Assembly (NCBI RefSeq): GCF_001601825.1
Contig: NZ_LUJK01000003.1
Span: forward strand, 44,256-108,255
DNA from: Limnobacter sp. CACIAM 66H1
Lineage (GTDB): Bacteria; Pseudomonadota; Gammaproteobacteria; Burkholderiales; Burkholderiaceae_B
Length of the DNA: 64,000 nucleotides
Direction of reading: 5' to 3'
Each line of letters opens with the position of its first letter. Position 1 is the first letter of the stretch. The notes under the pieces are model-generated. The model saw only the letters and a list, made by a program, of their open reading frames with translations. It ran no database searches and was not told the origin of the DNA. Of this stretch, positions 12,845 to 23,382 are shown in pieces. Both the position numbers and the translations under genes were made by a program.

Positions 12845-13501
12845 TTAGAACGACAAGTTCTGCTGCGTCCGCTCCAAGGCTTCTCTCACAGGACGGAACG
12901 ATTTTCGGTGAACCTGGGTTGCTCCGTGTTTTGCCAGCAAAGCCATGTGGCGTGCGGTGGGGTAGCCCATGTGCACATCCAGTTCATACTGTGGGTATTG
13001 CAACGCATGGGTTTTACACCATTCGTCGCGAGCTACTTTGGCCAGAATTGAAGCGGCTGAAATGGCAGGAACTTTGGTATCCCCTTTTACTACAGCCACC
13101 GCTCGGTAGGACCATTTTGGTAATTTGTTGCCGTCCACCGCAATCAAACACTGCTCTGGCCTCAGGGCGGCTTGCTGAACTACCAAATCAACCGCTCGCC
13201 ACATGGCCAACAAACTGGCTTGAAGTATATTCAACTGATCAATTTCCTCTACAGAGGCCTGAGCCACAGCGCATGCCCTGGCATGCGCGTGAATTGCGCT
13301 CGCAAGCGCGTCTCGCTTCTTGGCGGTGAGTGTTTTTGAACAGGCCAACCCTTCGATGGTATTGGGCTGCTCCAGTAATGCTGCACCGGCAACTACTGGT
13401 CCACACAATGGGCCGCGACCCGCTTCATCTACACCAATGACCAGCAAACCATGTTGTGAAGCATAGGCCTGTATTTCAAGCCAATCCTGAAATTCAACCA
13501 T
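12845..13501 (-). CDS. rnhB: Ribonuclease HII
   Basis: 218 residues. Cleaves RNA in RNA/DNA hybrids and removes single ribonucleotides from DNA. VIGVDEAGRGPLCGPVVAGA holds the first two acidic ligands (D25, E26); AVDGNKLP and the DEWCKTHA region supply the rest of the family pattern. Its start overlaps the lpxB stop by eight bases, as in many proteobacteria where rnhB closes the lpx cluster. Confidence 0.97.
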   Translation of the reverse strand: MVEFQDWLEIQAYASQHGLLVIGVDEAGRGPLCGPVVAGAALLEQPNTIEGLACSKTLTAKKRDALASAIHAHARACAVAQASVEEIDQLNILQASLLAMWRAVDLVVQQAALRPEQCLIAVDGNKLPKWSYRAVAVVKGDTKVPAISAASILAKVARDEWCKTHALQYPQYELDVHMGYPTARHMALLAKHGATQVHRKSFRPVREALERTQQNLSF

Positions 13502-14663
13502 TCATCACCTGCTGAATAACACGGCTGGCAATTTCTCCAGAAGGTTTTAACAAACGTTGGTGTTGTTCTGCAAAGGCCGTCTGAAGCCGATCACGATTGG
13601 CGTCATTGTCGAGTTGGAACAATGCTTCATTGGCCAGCGCAGTGGGCGTCGCACGATCCTGCAGTAGTTCAGGCACCGCAAATTCATTCACCAAAATGTT
13701 GGGCAATCCGACATAAGGCTGATAACCCTTGCCTTTCATCATTTGGTAGCTTAGCCAGGGCATTTTGTAGGCAATGACCATGGGTTTGCGGTACATCATC
13801 GCTTCGAGCGTGGCGGTGCCGCTGGCCAACATCACTGCATCGGCTGCGGCCATGCATTCATGAGACTTGCCTTCGATCAATGTCCAGCGATCCAGTAGCT
13901 GTACAGGGATCATGGTTCTGAACATGTCGAGCAATTTACTGGCCGGTGGCATGGGTGTTACAAAACGCAAGTCTGGCTTTTGTTTGAGTAATTCAATGCA
14001 GGCTTGAACAAATGCGGGGCCAATGTGTTTGACTTCGGCACCACGGCTACCGGGCAACACAGCCAGTAATTGCCCCTCGCGTTGCAAACCCAGGCCAGCG
14101 CGATACGCAATCGGGTCGATTGTTTCGGGTACCAGTGCAGCCATGGGGTGGCCAATATAGGTGGCTGAAATTCCCTCCTTGGCTAAAATTTCAGGCTCAA
14201 ATGGGAAAATGCACAACACATGGCTGCAGGCAGCTTTTATCTTGTGAATTCGCTCCATGCGCCACGCCCAAATAGATGGGCACACCACATGGACCGTGGG
14301 CACACCGGTCTCCCGCAAGGCCAATTCTAGGTTTAAATTGAAATCGGGAGCGTCTACACCCACAAATACCTTAGGGCGATTGGCCGTTGACCAATGCTGA
14401 ATGAGATTTCTGCGCATTTTCAGTAAACGCGGCAAATGGCGCAACACCTCGACATAGCCCCGCACCGACAACTCCTCGGAACCGTGCAAGGGTTTCACAC
14501 CCAAATCACGAAGCTTGGGGCCTGCAATACCTTCCATTGACAGCGTTTGGGTTTGGATCAAATGCTCAATGGCCAAGGCGCCTATCCAGTCTCCTGAGGC
14601 CTCGCCCACGGCAATCGCCAGGTCCACAGGCTGAGTGCTGTAAGGTGTACGGGTGTACGCCAT
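13494..14663 (-). CDS. lpxB: Lipid-A-disaccharide synthase
   Basis: 389 residues, GT19 family. Joins UDP-2,3-diacylglucosamine and lipid X to form the lipid A disaccharide at the inner-membrane face. Family features: AGEASGDWIGA near residue 20 (the GEASGD motif), GVDAPDFNL, IWAWRMERI, GHPM and the C-terminal ASGTATLEAMMY nucleotide-sugar site. It begins three bases after lpxA ends and overlaps rnhB, so the lpxD-fabZ-lpxA-lpxB-rnhB genes read as one operon. Confidence 0.97.
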   Translation of the reverse strand: MAYTRTPYSTQPVDLAIAVGEASGDWIGALAIEHLIQTQTLSMEGIAGPKLRDLGVKPLHGSEELSVRGYVEVLRHLPRLLKMRRNLIQHWSTANRPKVFVGVDAPDFNLNLELALRETGVPTVHVVCPSIWAWRMERIHKIKAACSHVLCIFPFEPEILAKEGISATYIGHPMAALVPETIDPIAYRAGLGLQREGQLLAVLPGSRGAEVKHIGPAFVQACIELLKQKPDLRFVTPMPPASKLLDMFRTMIPVQLLDRWTLIEGKSHECMAAADAVMLASGTATLEAMMYRKPMVIAYKMPWLSYQMMKGKGYQPYVGLPNILVNEFAVPELLQDRATPTALANEALFQLDNDANRDRLQTAFAEQHQRLLKPSGEIASRVIQQVMNG

Positions 14664-14666
14664 GGC

Positions 14667-15455
14667 TTAACGAATGATGCCGCGAGTGGCTTCGTCAAGA
14701 AATGCTTTCATTTGAACAAGGTGTGGCTTTGCGTCGTCGGGTGCGGCAGTGGCCAGGGAATCAATGGCTTCTTTTGCCTCCGCGATGCTTAGCCCCTGAC
14801 GATAAATCGCCTTGTAGGCACGTTTGATATTCAAAATCGCGTCCGGTGAAAAGCCTCTTCGTTTCAACCCTTCCGAATTGATTCCAGCGGGCGCAGCCGG
14901 GTAACCAGCGGCCATCACGAAGGGAGGAACGTCTTGCATCAGCTTGGTTTGAAATGCTGTCATGGCATGGTCGCCCACGCGAATGAATTGGTGTACGCCA
15001 CTCATGCCACCGAGAATAACCCAGTCACCAATAATGACGTGGCCTGCCAGTTGTACGCTGTTGGCGATGATGGTGTTGCTTCCAATGTGGCAGTCGTGCG
15101 CAATGTGCACATACGCCATAATCCAGTTGTCGTTGGTCATGGTGGTTTTGCCACCATCCTGCACGGTGCCCGTATTAAAAGTGCAGTATTCCCGAACCGT
15201 ATTTCGGTCGCCAATAATCAGTTCAGTGGGTTCCCCTTTGTATTTTTTGTCTTGTGGGTCTCCGCCAATGGTGGCCGAGCCATGAAATACATTGTCCTCA
15301 CCAATGGTGGTGTGGCCACTGATAATCATGTGGGGCCCCACTTTGGTACGCGCACCGATTTTGACATGGGGGCCAATGACCGAAAACGGACCAACCTCCA
15401 CTGTACTATCGAGCTCAGCCTTCGGATCAACTATTGCAGATGCATGTATGGGCAT
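14667..15455 (-). CDS. lpxA: Acyl-ACP--UDP-N-acetylglucosamine O-acyltransferase
   Basis: 262 residues forming a left-handed beta-helix from hexapeptide repeats ([38 protein letters not shown]) with a C-terminal helical domain. It places the first acyl chain on UDP-GlcNAc and starts lipid A synthesis. The catalytic His lies in the [12 protein letters not shown] stretch. The fabZ gene upstream makes acyl-ACP available from the same intermediate pool. ATG at 15455, 13 bases after fabZ. Confidence 0.97.
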   Translation of the reverse strand: MPIHASAIVDPKAELDSTVEVGPFSVIGPHVKIGARTKVGPHMIISGHTTIGEDNVFHGSATIGGDPQDKKYKGEPTELIIGDRNTVREYCTFNTGTVQDGGKTTMTNDNWIMAYVHIAHDCHIGSNTIIANSVQLAGHVIIGDWVILGGMSGVHQFIRVGDHAMTAFQTKLMQDVPPFVMAAGYPAAPAGINSEGLKRRGFSPDAILNIKRAYKAIYRQGLSIAEAKEAIDSLATAAPDDAKPHLVQMKAFLDEATRGIIR

Positions 15456-15468
15456 TTAAACGTGTTCC

Positions 15469-15918
15469 TTACACTTCGCGGGCCGTGCACATCAAGTCAG
15501 CAAGCGCGACCACATTGCCATCCACCAGCGCTTTCGCGGCGTACTTCCAGATACCACGCGAAACACGCTCCACCTGAACATCCAGCATCAACACATCACC
15601 AGGCACCACGGGGCGCTTGAAACGACAATTGTCGATACCCACGAAGTAATACACCAGGTTCTTGTCGGGCGCGGCTTCCATGGATTTAAACGACAGCAGC
15701 CCAGCGGCCTGCGCCAAGGCTTCCATGATCAACACGCCAGGCATGACCGGATGAATCGGAAAGTGCCCTGGAAAGAATGGCTCGTTGTAGGTCACGTTTT
15801 TCTGGGCAAGAATTCGAACATTGGGTTCAAGCTCGAGCACTCGATCCACGAGCACAAAAGGGTAACGGTGCGGCAAATTTTCCAAAATGCCTTTGATGTC
15901 CATAACTGGCGTATTCAT
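15469..15918 (-). CDS. fabZ: 3-hydroxyacyl-ACP dehydratase FabZ
   Basis: About 149 residues with a hot-dog fold. Dehydrates 3-hydroxyacyl-ACP in fatty acid elongation and competes with LpxA/LpxD for 3-hydroxyacyl-ACP. The active-site helix [20 protein letters not shown] with its catalytic His and the following Glu is clear, and [13 protein letters not shown] is typical of the N-terminus. Start choice is uncertain: GTG 15933, ATG 15918 and ATG 15903 are all in frame; I took 15918. Neighbours are lpxD upstream and lpxA downstream. Confidence 0.95.
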   Translation of the reverse strand: MNTPVMDIKGILENLPHRYPFVLVDRVLELEPNVRILAQKNVTYNEPFFPGHFPIHPVMPGVLIMEALAQAAGLLSFKSMEAAPDKNLVYYFVGIDNCRFKRPVVPGDVLMLDVQVERVSRGIWKYAAKALVDGNVVALADLMCTAREV

Positions 15919-15954
15919 AGCTTCTGAGTTCACACTTTTAATTTGGGTTTATTG

Positions 15955-17040
15955 TTATTTCAGCTTATTCTTCAATTCACGCACTTCGCCGCGCAACTTG
16001 AGTAATTGTTTGAGAGTTACCGCAGTTTTCTCCCAATCCTTGTGCTCTTGCAAGGGGAATATCCCGGTGAAAGCACCCGGTTCCTTAATACTGCTCATGA
16101 CCACCGACGCCCCGGACACATGGGTTCCATCCGGAATATTGAGGTGACCGAACACCATGGCGGCACCGCCCACCGTGCAACGCGCGCCAATACTAGTACT
16201 GCCTGCAATGCCGACGCAGCCGGCCATGGCGGAGTGCTCTCCCACCGTCACATTGTGAGCGATCTGGATTTGATTATCCAGCTTCACGCCGAAACCGATT
16301 AGGGTGTCATCCAGAGCACCACGATCAATGGTGGTGTTGGCACCAATTTCCACATGGTCTGCAATCAGCACCCGACCCACCTGCGGTATTTTGACCCAGG
16401 TCCCCTTTTCATTGGCAAAGCCAAAACCGTCTGCACCGATCACCACGCCAGCATGCACGACACAATTCGATCCTATCTTGCATTCGTCGTACACCGTTGC
16501 ATTGGGATAAATACGGGTGTTTGCACCCACTTCAACATGGCTGCCAAGAACAACACCCGCTTCAATCCGGCTACCCTCACCCACCCTGGTATTAGCGCCA
16601 ATCACGCAATTGGCCGCAATCGTCGCACTGGATGCAATTGTGGCTGATGGATCTACAACCGCTCTCGGATGAATGCCTGGGGCAGGTTTGAACTCACTAT
16701 TGGCTACCCACCACTGTTGTACCTTGGCATAGTACAAATACGGGTCATTGACCAGCCATGCCAATGTGGTGGGGACGGAACCGGTGCTGTCTTTGAGATA
16801 TTGGCAAAGCGACTCAAACTGGGATTCCCGAACAAGAACCACAGCCGCTTTGCTTGAAAGCAATTGATCGCGAAATTTGGGGTTGGCCAGGAAGCCGAGG
16901 TGTGTCGCCCCTGCATTCTCCAGAGGCTGGATTCCTGCCAGGCGAATGTCGTCTGGGAGCGCTGGTTCACCACCAAACGAAGCCAGACGACCGCCAAACT
17001 GATCAAGTAGCGCACTGAGCTTCGTTTCAATAAAATTCAT
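15955..17040 (-). CDS. lpxD: UDP-3-O-acylglucosamine N-acyltransferase
   Basis: 361 residues. Adds the second hydroxyacyl chain in lipid A synthesis. N-terminal uridine-binding domain (about 1-110) followed by a long hexapeptide-repeat beta-helix ([35 protein letters not shown]) and a C-terminal helix. The catalytic His is in the [10 protein letters not shown] segment. ATG 17040 lies nine bases after the skp stop. Slightly longer at the C-terminus than E. coli LpxD, within family range. Confidence 0.97.
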   Translation of the reverse strand: MNFIETKLSALLDQFGGRLASFGGEPALPDDIRLAGIQPLENAGATHLGFLANPKFRDQLLSSKAAVVLVRESQFESLCQYLKDSTGSVPTTLAWLVNDPYLYYAKVQQWWVANSEFKPAPGIHPRAVVDPSATIASSATIAANCVIGANTRVGEGSRIEAGVVLGSHVEVGANTRIYPNATVYDECKIGSNCVVHAGVVIGADGFGFANEKGTWVKIPQVGRVLIADHVEIGANTTIDRGALDDTLIGFGVKLDNQIQIAHNVTVGEHSAMAGCVGIAGSTSIGARCTVGGAAMVFGHLNIPDGTHVSGASVVMSSIKEPGAFTGIFPLQEHKDWEKTAVTLKQLLKLRGEVRELKNKLK

Positions 17041-17049
17041 TGACGCAGT

Positions 17050-17571
17050 TTACTTCGCGTTATCCAAGCTGCTGAGAACTTGGTCTGTGATGTCGATACG
17101 CTTGTTGGCATAAACTGCTTCCTGGAAAATGATGTCGTAATTTTCCTTTTCGGCAATTTGACGAATTACGCGATTGGCGCGTTCGACCAACTCACCCACA
17201 ACCTGATTCTTGCGTTGTGCCAGGTCCTCTTCAAACTCGCGGCGCTTGCGCTGAAAATCTCGATCCATTTCGGCCAGATCACGCTGACGACGTACCTTCT
17301 CTGCTTCCGGCAAAGTAATTGCATCTTTGTCCAGCTTGGTGGCCTCGGCTTTCACCTTGGTGGCCAGGTCTTCCAGTTCTTTCTGACGCTTGGAAAAATC
17401 ACGTTCCAGTTTCTTTTGTGATTCAACAGCAAACTTGGAATCACGCAGAATGCGCTCTGTATTTACAAATCCAATCTTTGTTGCTGCCTGAGCGTGGGAC
17501 ATAGTCGGCAGTACAACCGCCAACGACAAAGCACTACCAATCAACAATTTTTTCACACTATTCAAAACCAT
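17050..17571 (-). CDS. skp: OmpH/Skp family periplasmic chaperone
   Basis: 173 residues. A signal peptide (KKLLIGSALSLAVVLPTMSHAQA) precedes IGFVNTERILRDS, the usual mature start, and then two long charged coiled-coil helices (about 50-140) that form the tentacles of the Skp trimer. It carries unfolded outer-membrane proteins across the periplasm to the BAM complex. It lies directly downstream of bamA and upstream of lpxD, the standard order. GGAGA abuts the ATG at 17571, so a start a few codons later (TTG or GTG) is possible. Confidence 0.94.
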   Translation of the reverse strand: MVLNSVKKLLIGSALSLAVVLPTMSHAQAATKIGFVNTERILRDSKFAVESQKKLERDFSKRQKELEDLATKVKAEATKLDKDAITLPEAEKVRRQRDLAEMDRDFQRKRREFEEDLAQRKNQVVGELVERANRVIRQIAEKENYDIIFQEAVYANKRIDITDQVLSSLDNAK

Positions 17572-17591
17572 TCTCCAATATTTGTTCGAAT

Positions 17592-19899
17592 TTAGAAGCC
17601 AGTACCAATCGTGAACTGAACACGTTGGGTTTCGTCTTGTGGCTCCCGGTTCAGCGGCACGCCCAAACTGAACTTCAAAGGCCCAACTGGCGACAGCCAG
17701 GAAATACCCACACCGGTTGAGTAACGCAGTTCACCAAACTTGATTTTTTCATTGGTTTGGAACACGTTACCTGCATCAAAGAAGGTAAACGCCCTGAAGG
17801 TACGGTCTTTTGACATACCTGGGATCGGGAAGAAAAACTCTGCATTCGCAATAACGCGCTTGGAGCCACCAATGGGTACATTGTCAGCATCGCGTGGCCC
17901 CAGCGTGGACGAGCGATAGCCTCTGACAGTACCAATACCACCTGCATACACATTGCGGAAAATCGGGTAAGGCGAGTCGCCCAAACCAAAACCACCTGTT
18001 ACCTCACCATTCAAGGCCAGGGTGTACAGCTTGCCAATCGGGAAATAAAACTGTTCCTGGTAAGTGGTGCGAATAAACTCTTGATCGCCAAGGGGGGTTG
18101 CGTATTCAGCGGTCAATCGGGTTACACGACCGCGTGTCGGGGCAATGGCCGAGTCGCGTGAGTCAAATGAGTATCCAGCGTTGAGCAAAACGGCATAACT
18201 CGAATTGCCAAAGTCGTTCACATAGCGCTGAAAGCGATCTGGGCTGAATGGGCCCACTTCAAGGTCTGTACCTTCGTAACCCGCTCCGAACGAAATACGC
18301 TCAAATTCGCTAATTGGATAACCAAAGCGCAGGCCTGCACCTGTGGTTTCAATGATGTAGTCACCCAGATTCAACTCGCTGGGGTCTGTGCGGCGGTTGT
18401 ATACCTCGAAGCTGCGGGAAACCCCGTCAATCGTGAAGTATGGGTCTGTCTGGGAAAACGATATTGTGCGGTTGACCTTGCTCGTGTTTTAACTCCAGGC
18501 CGACTGTTTTACCGGTTCCAAACAGGTTTTGCTGCTGAATGGCTGCCGACAGCACCAAGCTATCGGTACTTGAGATACCTGCACCCAGCAAGAGGTTGCC
18601 AGTCGGTTTTTTCTCAACTTGCATGTTTACATCGATTTGATCCGATGTGCCAGGTACCGGTTGGGTTTCGATATCCACGTTGGAGAAATAACCCAAACGA
18701 TCCACGCGCTCCTTGGACAGCTGAATTTTTCTGGAGTCGTACCAGGACGATTCGAACTGACGGAATTCACGGCGAATCACTTCATCCTTGGTGCGGGTGT
18801 TGCCGCCCACATTCATGCGGCGAACATACACCCGTTTGCCGGTGTCCACTGCCATGTTGATGTTCACTACCCGTTTTTCACGATCGATGTCGGGAATCAC
18901 ATTGGCATTGGCAAATGCGTAGCCATAATTACCCAAGCGGTCCTGAATGGCTTTGGAGCTGTCCGTCAACAATTCGCCATTGAAGGTCTCGCCTTTCTTC
19001 ATCTTGATCAGCGAACGCAACTCATCGTCGCGCCCCAGTAATTGACCAGAGAGCTCAATGTCGCCGAAGGTGAATTTCTCGCCTTCCTTGATGGTGATGG
19101 TAATGAAGATGTCTTGCTTGTTGGGCGCAATTTGAACCTGAGTGTTCTCGATGCTGAAATCGGCATAACCGCGGTTCAAGTAAAAGGAGCGTAGCTTTTC
19201 AATGTCTCCACTCAACTTTTGCCGGGAATACTGATCATTCTTGCTGTACCACGACATCCAGCCGCCAGTGCTCAGCTCGAACTCCTCCAGCAGTTCCTCT
19301 TCCTCGAAGTCTTTTGCCCCCAGAATCTTCAACTGCTTGATTGAGGCTGATTCGCCCTCATCGATGTTAAACGTAATACCAACGCGATTACGGGCCAGTT
19401 GGTCAACACGGGTTTGGACCTGCGCGCCATATTTGCTTCGGGACAGGTATTGGCGCTTCAATTCCTGCTCCGCCTTGTCAAGAAGCGATCTGTCAAAAAT
19501 CAGGGATTCACCAATACCGACGCCCTTCAGCGCCTCTTTGAGGGTTTCTTTGTCGAATTCTTTGGTCCCGTTGATTTCGACGGAGGCAATTGCCGGTCTC
19601 TCAACCACGGTAACCACCAATACGTCACCTTTGGCAGAAATTTTGACATCTTCAAAAAATCCGGTTGCAAAAAGTGAACGGATAGCCTGTAAGGCTTTTT
19701 CGTCGGTGAAGGTGTCACCCACGCGAATGGGCAGGTAACTGAATACCGTGCCCGCCTCAGTGCGGCGAAGGCCCTCAACCTCGATGTCTTTCACCACAAA
19801 CTGGGTTGCCTGGGCGTGCACAACGCCCACCGACAAAGCACAGGTGGCCACGACTGGGTAAACCAAGCGCGCTGGAAACAGAGTACTTCTTATTGTCAT
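17592..19899 (-). pseudogene. bamA: Outer membrane protein assembly factor BamA, interrupted by one-base frameshift
   Basis: Core of the BAM complex, which folds and inserts outer-membrane barrels. The first part (19899 to about 18490) holds a signal peptide and POTRA domains up to LFGTGKTVGLEL; reading then shifts. In the original frame it hits a stop at 18427, whereas the family sequence (SKVNRTISFSQTDPYFT, then RSFEVYNRRTDPSELN and the C-terminal barrel to IGTGF) continues in the next frame to 17592. One extra A (plus strand T run 18487-18490, four where three would restore frame) explains it; without it the protein would be 768 residues, a normal length. BamA is essential, so a sequencing or assembly error in the short homopolymer is the likeliest cause. 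Confidence 0.93.
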
Positions 19900-19950
19900 T
19901 CAGATCGTTCCTACCAGCCCCGTAAGGCTGGAACCAATATGTGAAGGCCC

Positions 19951-21294
19951 TTAGAAAATTAGCCTTTGTATATCATTAAAAAAAGCAACACTGGTTAATA
20001 TGCCAATCAGCAAAATACCCAGTTTTTGACCTCGAATCTGCCAAACTTCATCAACTGGCTTGCCTCTGACGATTTCGGCCAAATAATACATCAAGTGTCC
20101 GCCGTCCAAGAGAGGGATTGGCAAAAGATTCAAAATGCCTAGGCTAACAGAAACCATGGCAAGAAAACCGAAAAAAGGAAGAATCCCGAGGCTAGATGAT
20201 TCACCTGCAGCCGATGCAATGGACACCGGTCCGCTCAGGTGGTTCCAGGACAAATCACCGGTCACCATTTTACCCAAGGCGGCCAGCGAAAATACGCTGA
20301 CTTCAATCATTCTACCGGTGCCCTCAATGATCGATTCAATCGGATTCAGGGGATGACTCACAACCACTGACTCGCCACCAATGGACAGACCAAGCCGGCC
20401 GATGATCTCGCCGTTGTCAAGTCGAGTTCGCTCAGGCACAGCCATTAAGCTGATGTCCTGTTCATTGCGACGAATTCGCACCGTGGTCTCCAATGCTGCG
20501 CGTTCTTTGATCAAGGTGGTAAATTGGGCGGAGGTTTCAACAGGAATACCATCTACGCTTAGTATTTGATCCTTGACTAAAAAACCGGCGCCTGCTGCCG
20601 CACTACCCTCGCTCACGGCCCGGACGATTACACTTTTCTCGATTGGGGAAAAACCGAGTTCACGTGTCAACGATGGCCCTAACTCCGCTTCAATTGCCGA
20701 CGATTGAATGGGTTCGAGAAATAATTCATATCCGCCGCGATTGACTTTAATCGTCACATCATCTCGGAAAAGACGAGCCTTGATCAGTGCCCACGACACC
20801 TCATTCCAATTCTTGGTCCGATCACCATTGACCTCGGTGATTTCATCACCACTCATCAAACCCGCACTTGCAGCAACCGTATTGAGGGGCGGCTGAGAGA
20901 CCTGCGTGGCCAGCCCCATAGGTTGCATGTAAGCCAAAAAGCCGTAGATGAGCGCCGCAAGAATGAGGTTGGCCAAAGGGCCGGCCAGTACAATGGCGAT
21001 GCGCTGACCAACGGGTTTGCGGTTGAATGATTCAGAGAGATCGATGTCATGACCCTTTAAACTATCCGGGTCACGCTCATCCAGCATTCGCACGTAGCCA
21101 CCCAAAGGAATCCAGGAAACCGTCCATTCCACCTTGGTTTTCCTGTTAATCCACCGAAATATTGGCTTGCCAAAGCCCACGGAAAACCGAATGACCCTCA
21201 CCCCATAGAAGCGGGCAACCGAATAGTGGCCATACTCATGGATGAAAACCAGAATACCGAGGGCAATCAGGAATGAAACAATTGAATTCAGCAT
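19951..21294 (-). CDS. rseP: Site-2 protease RseP
   Basis: 447 residues. Intramembrane zinc protease that cuts the anti-sigma factor RseA in the sigma-E envelope stress response. The zinc motif HEYGH is at residues 19-23 in the first membrane helix, two PDZ-like regions occupy the middle (about 110-300), and the LLPIPLLDGGHL motif near residue 400 supplies the third zinc ligand. It lies between dxr and bamA, so the stress protease is encoded with the machinery whose failure it reports. ATG 21294 is 13 bases after dxr. Confidence 0.97.
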   Translation of the reverse strand: MLNSIVSFLIALGILVFIHEYGHYSVARFYGVRVIRFSVGFGKPIFRWINRKTKVEWTVSWIPLGGYVRMLDERDPDSLKGHDIDLSESFNRKPVGQRIAIVLAGPLANLILAALIYGFLAYMQPMGLATQVSQPPLNTVAASAGLMSGDEITEVNGDRTKNWNEVSWALIKARLFRDDVTIKVNRGGYELFLEPIQSSAIEAELGPSLTRELGFSPIEKSVIVRAVSEGSAAAGAGFLVKDQILSVDGIPVETSAQFTTLIKERAALETTVRIRRNEQDISLMAVPERTRLDNGEIIGRLGLSIGGESVVVSHPLNPIESIIEGTGRMIEVSVFSLAALGKMVTGDLSWNHLSGPVSIASAAGESSSLGILPFFGFLAMVSVSLGILNLLPIPLLDGGHLMYYLAEIVRGKPVDEVWQIRGQKLGILLIGILTSVAFFNDIQRLIF

Positions 21295-21307
21295 TTAAAT
21301 CCTGTGT

Positions 21308-22507
21308 TTAAAACTTTTCGGCGCGTTCGGTTGCAAATGCGCGCACCTCAACGTCCAGTGCAAAGGCATCATCGAGGTTTGTAATCGAGGTTGACGCGAA
21401 ACGGGACATACACATTTGGGTCAACTTCACAATGTCCATATAAGCAATCTTTTCGTTCAAAAACAAGTCCACAGCTATTTCATTGGCTGCATTGAACACT
21501 GGCGCCATGGTGTCAGGTTTTTCCAATACATCAAACGCAAGTTTCAGCATCGGGAAGCGACTCAAATCGGGTTCTTCGAAGTCGAGTTTTCCCAAGGTGG
21601 CCAAATTCAAACGTGGTGAACCGGATTCAATTCGATCCGGCAGACCCAAAACATGGGCAATCGGCGTTCGCATGTCAGGACAACCCAATTGAGCCAGCAT
21701 GCTGCCGTCGCGGTACTCCACCAATGAGTGAACGATTGATTGTGGATGAACCAACACAGAGAGTTGCCTGGCGGGCAATCCGAATAACCACAAAGCTTCG
21801 ATCAACTCCAGTCCTTTGTTCGCCATGGTGGCGCTGTCCACTGAAATTTTTCTTCCCATGACCCAATTTGGATGCGCTATCGCTTGGGCAGGACTGACTT
21901 GAGAAAGTTCCGCGAGGCTTTTGCTCCTGAAAGGGCCCCCAGATGCGGTTAAGATCAACCTTTCTACACCGTATTCGGATGCCTTGCTCAAATCATAATC
22001 CGCGGGCAAACACTGATAAATCGCATTGTGTTCGGAATCGACGGGCAATATTGTCGCGCCGGAGCGCAAACAGGCTTGAATCATGAACTGCCCGGCAAGA
22101 ACAAGCGACTCTTTGTTGGCCAACAGCACCCGCTTGCCGGCCTGTAGCGCGCTGAGCGTTGGTTTTAGCCCCGCAGAGCCCACGATTGCAGCCACAACAA
22201 CATCAACTTGCTGGCTTTGACAAAGCGATTCCAGTTCTCCCTGACCACCGATTTCGGGAAGATAGCCGAGTTGTTCGCGAAGCTTCGCGCTGAAACCTGA
22301 GGCGTGCCACTGATCCAGTGCCGTGCTGTCGCAAATAATCAATGCTTTGGGGCGATGAGTGCAGGCCTGTGAATACAACAACTCAATGTTTTTCCCCGCA
22401 GCCAGGCCATACACTTGAAAGCGATCAGGATGCCTTGCGATCACATCAAGAGTATTGACACCAATGGTGCCTGTGGCGCCCAAAATTAGTAAATTCTGCA
22501 AATCCAT
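21308..22507 (-). CDS. dxr: 1-deoxy-D-xylulose 5-phosphate reductoisomerase
   Basis: 399 residues. Second step of the MEP isoprenoid pathway: DXP to MEP with NADPH. N-terminal Rossmann motif GATGTIGVNTLDVI, LLANKESLVLAG, the metal and substrate loop PVDSEHNAI, the SASGGPF-like flexible loop (LTASGGPFR) and NKGLELIEA are all present. It supplies the isoprenoid precursors used by UppS encoded upstream. Eight bases separate it from cdsA. Confidence 0.98.
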   Translation of the reverse strand: MDLQNLLILGATGTIGVNTLDVIARHPDRFQVYGLAAGKNIELLYSQACTHRPKALIICDSTALDQWHASGFSAKLREQLGYLPEIGGQGELESLCQSQQVDVVVAAIVGSAGLKPTLSALQAGKRVLLANKESLVLAGQFMIQACLRSGATILPVDSEHNAIYQCLPADYDLSKASEYGVERLILTASGGPFRSKSLAELSQVSPAQAIAHPNWVMGRKISVDSATMANKGLELIEALWLFGLPARQLSVLVHPQSIVHSLVEYRDGSMLAQLGCPDMRTPIAHVLGLPDRIESGSPRLNLATLGKLDFEEPDLSRFPMLKLAFDVLEKPDTMAPVFNAANEIAVDLFLNEKIAYMDIVKLTQMCMSRFASTSITNLDDAFALDVEVRAFATERAEKF

Positions 22508-22515
22508 TGTTCAAC

Positions 22516-23358
22516 TCAAGCCACAATTGCACTAACCAGCAAAATTGCGAGGGGCAACACCGGCAATTGCGCATCAATCCTGTCGAGAACGCCTCCATGA
22601 CCGGGCAACAGTTGACTGCTGTCCTTCAACCCTGCCCTTCGTTTGAGCATGGATTCAAACAGGTCACCCACCACACTGTACGCACTTAATACAATCAACC
22701 AGAAAGTGAACACCATGGGGTGCCACCGATCATAGGCCATGGCCTGCCAGGTGTTTTCCAACTCCGGATAAGTCGCCGACAACGAAACAATCAACCAACT
22801 CAGTGCCACAACACTGAGCGCCCCGCCAATTGCCCCCTCCCAGCTTTTTCCTGGAGAAATACGCGGTGCAAGTTTCCGTTTGCCAAAGGTTTTCCCAAAG
22901 AAATAGGCAAAGATGTCAGCAGCAAAACAAATGGCAATGGTGCTGAGCAGAAAAACAACGCCGTAGGTCTTTGTGATGACCAGTGCCAGACCGGCCGCAG
23001 CAATGAGAACAAACCCGACCAGACCGTACAAACCCTTGTGGGCCAGCAACCCAACTGATACGTTTCGAAGGCACCACGGTGCAAACGCAACCCAAAACAC
23101 ACTGGCCACAGCCAGTAGAGGAAAAGCCTGAGTTTGCAAGTCGAGCAAACGTTCGAGAAGAACACAGAGCAAGCCCCCCGCAACTGCATAGGCCACGGCT
23201 TGGGTGGATCCAAAAAGACCGAGGCGTGCCCATTCCCAGAATGCACCCACCAACACCGTCAATATGAACAGGTTCCAGCCGATTTCGCCGCCATACATCA
23301 GAACTACTAGCAACACGATCAGCAGGATCACAGCGGTGATCACACGCGTTCTAAGCAT
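22516..23358 (-). CDS. cdsA: Phosphatidate cytidylyltransferase
   Basis: 280 residues, about eight membrane helices. Makes CDP-diacylglycerol from phosphatidic acid and CTP, the branch point of phospholipid synthesis. The C-terminal signature SMLKRRAGLKDSSQLLPGHGG followed by LDRID matches the CDS family exactly. Sits between uppS and dxr in the conserved envelope cluster. Confidence 0.97.
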   Translation of the reverse strand: MLRTRVITAVILLIVLLVVLMYGGEIGWNLFILTVLVGAFWEWARLGLFGSTQAVAYAVAGGLLCVLLERLLDLQTQAFPLLAVASVFWVAFAPWCLRNVSVGLLAHKGLYGLVGFVLIAAAGLALVITKTYGVVFLLSTIAICFAADIFAYFFGKTFGKRKLAPRISPGKSWEGAIGGALSVVALSWLIVSLSATYPELENTWQAMAYDRWHPMVFTFWLIVLSAYSVVGDLFESMLKRRAGLKDSSQLLPGHGGVLDRIDAQLPVLPLAILLVSAIVA

Positions 23359-23382
23359 GATATGTCTCGATTGAGAACCGAA

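Noticed and set aside
18480..18500. Programmed frameshift in bamA
   Set aside because: A +1 shift would be needed, and no slow codon, stop or stimulatory structure of known recoding sites is evident. An indel error in the homopolymer is simpler.
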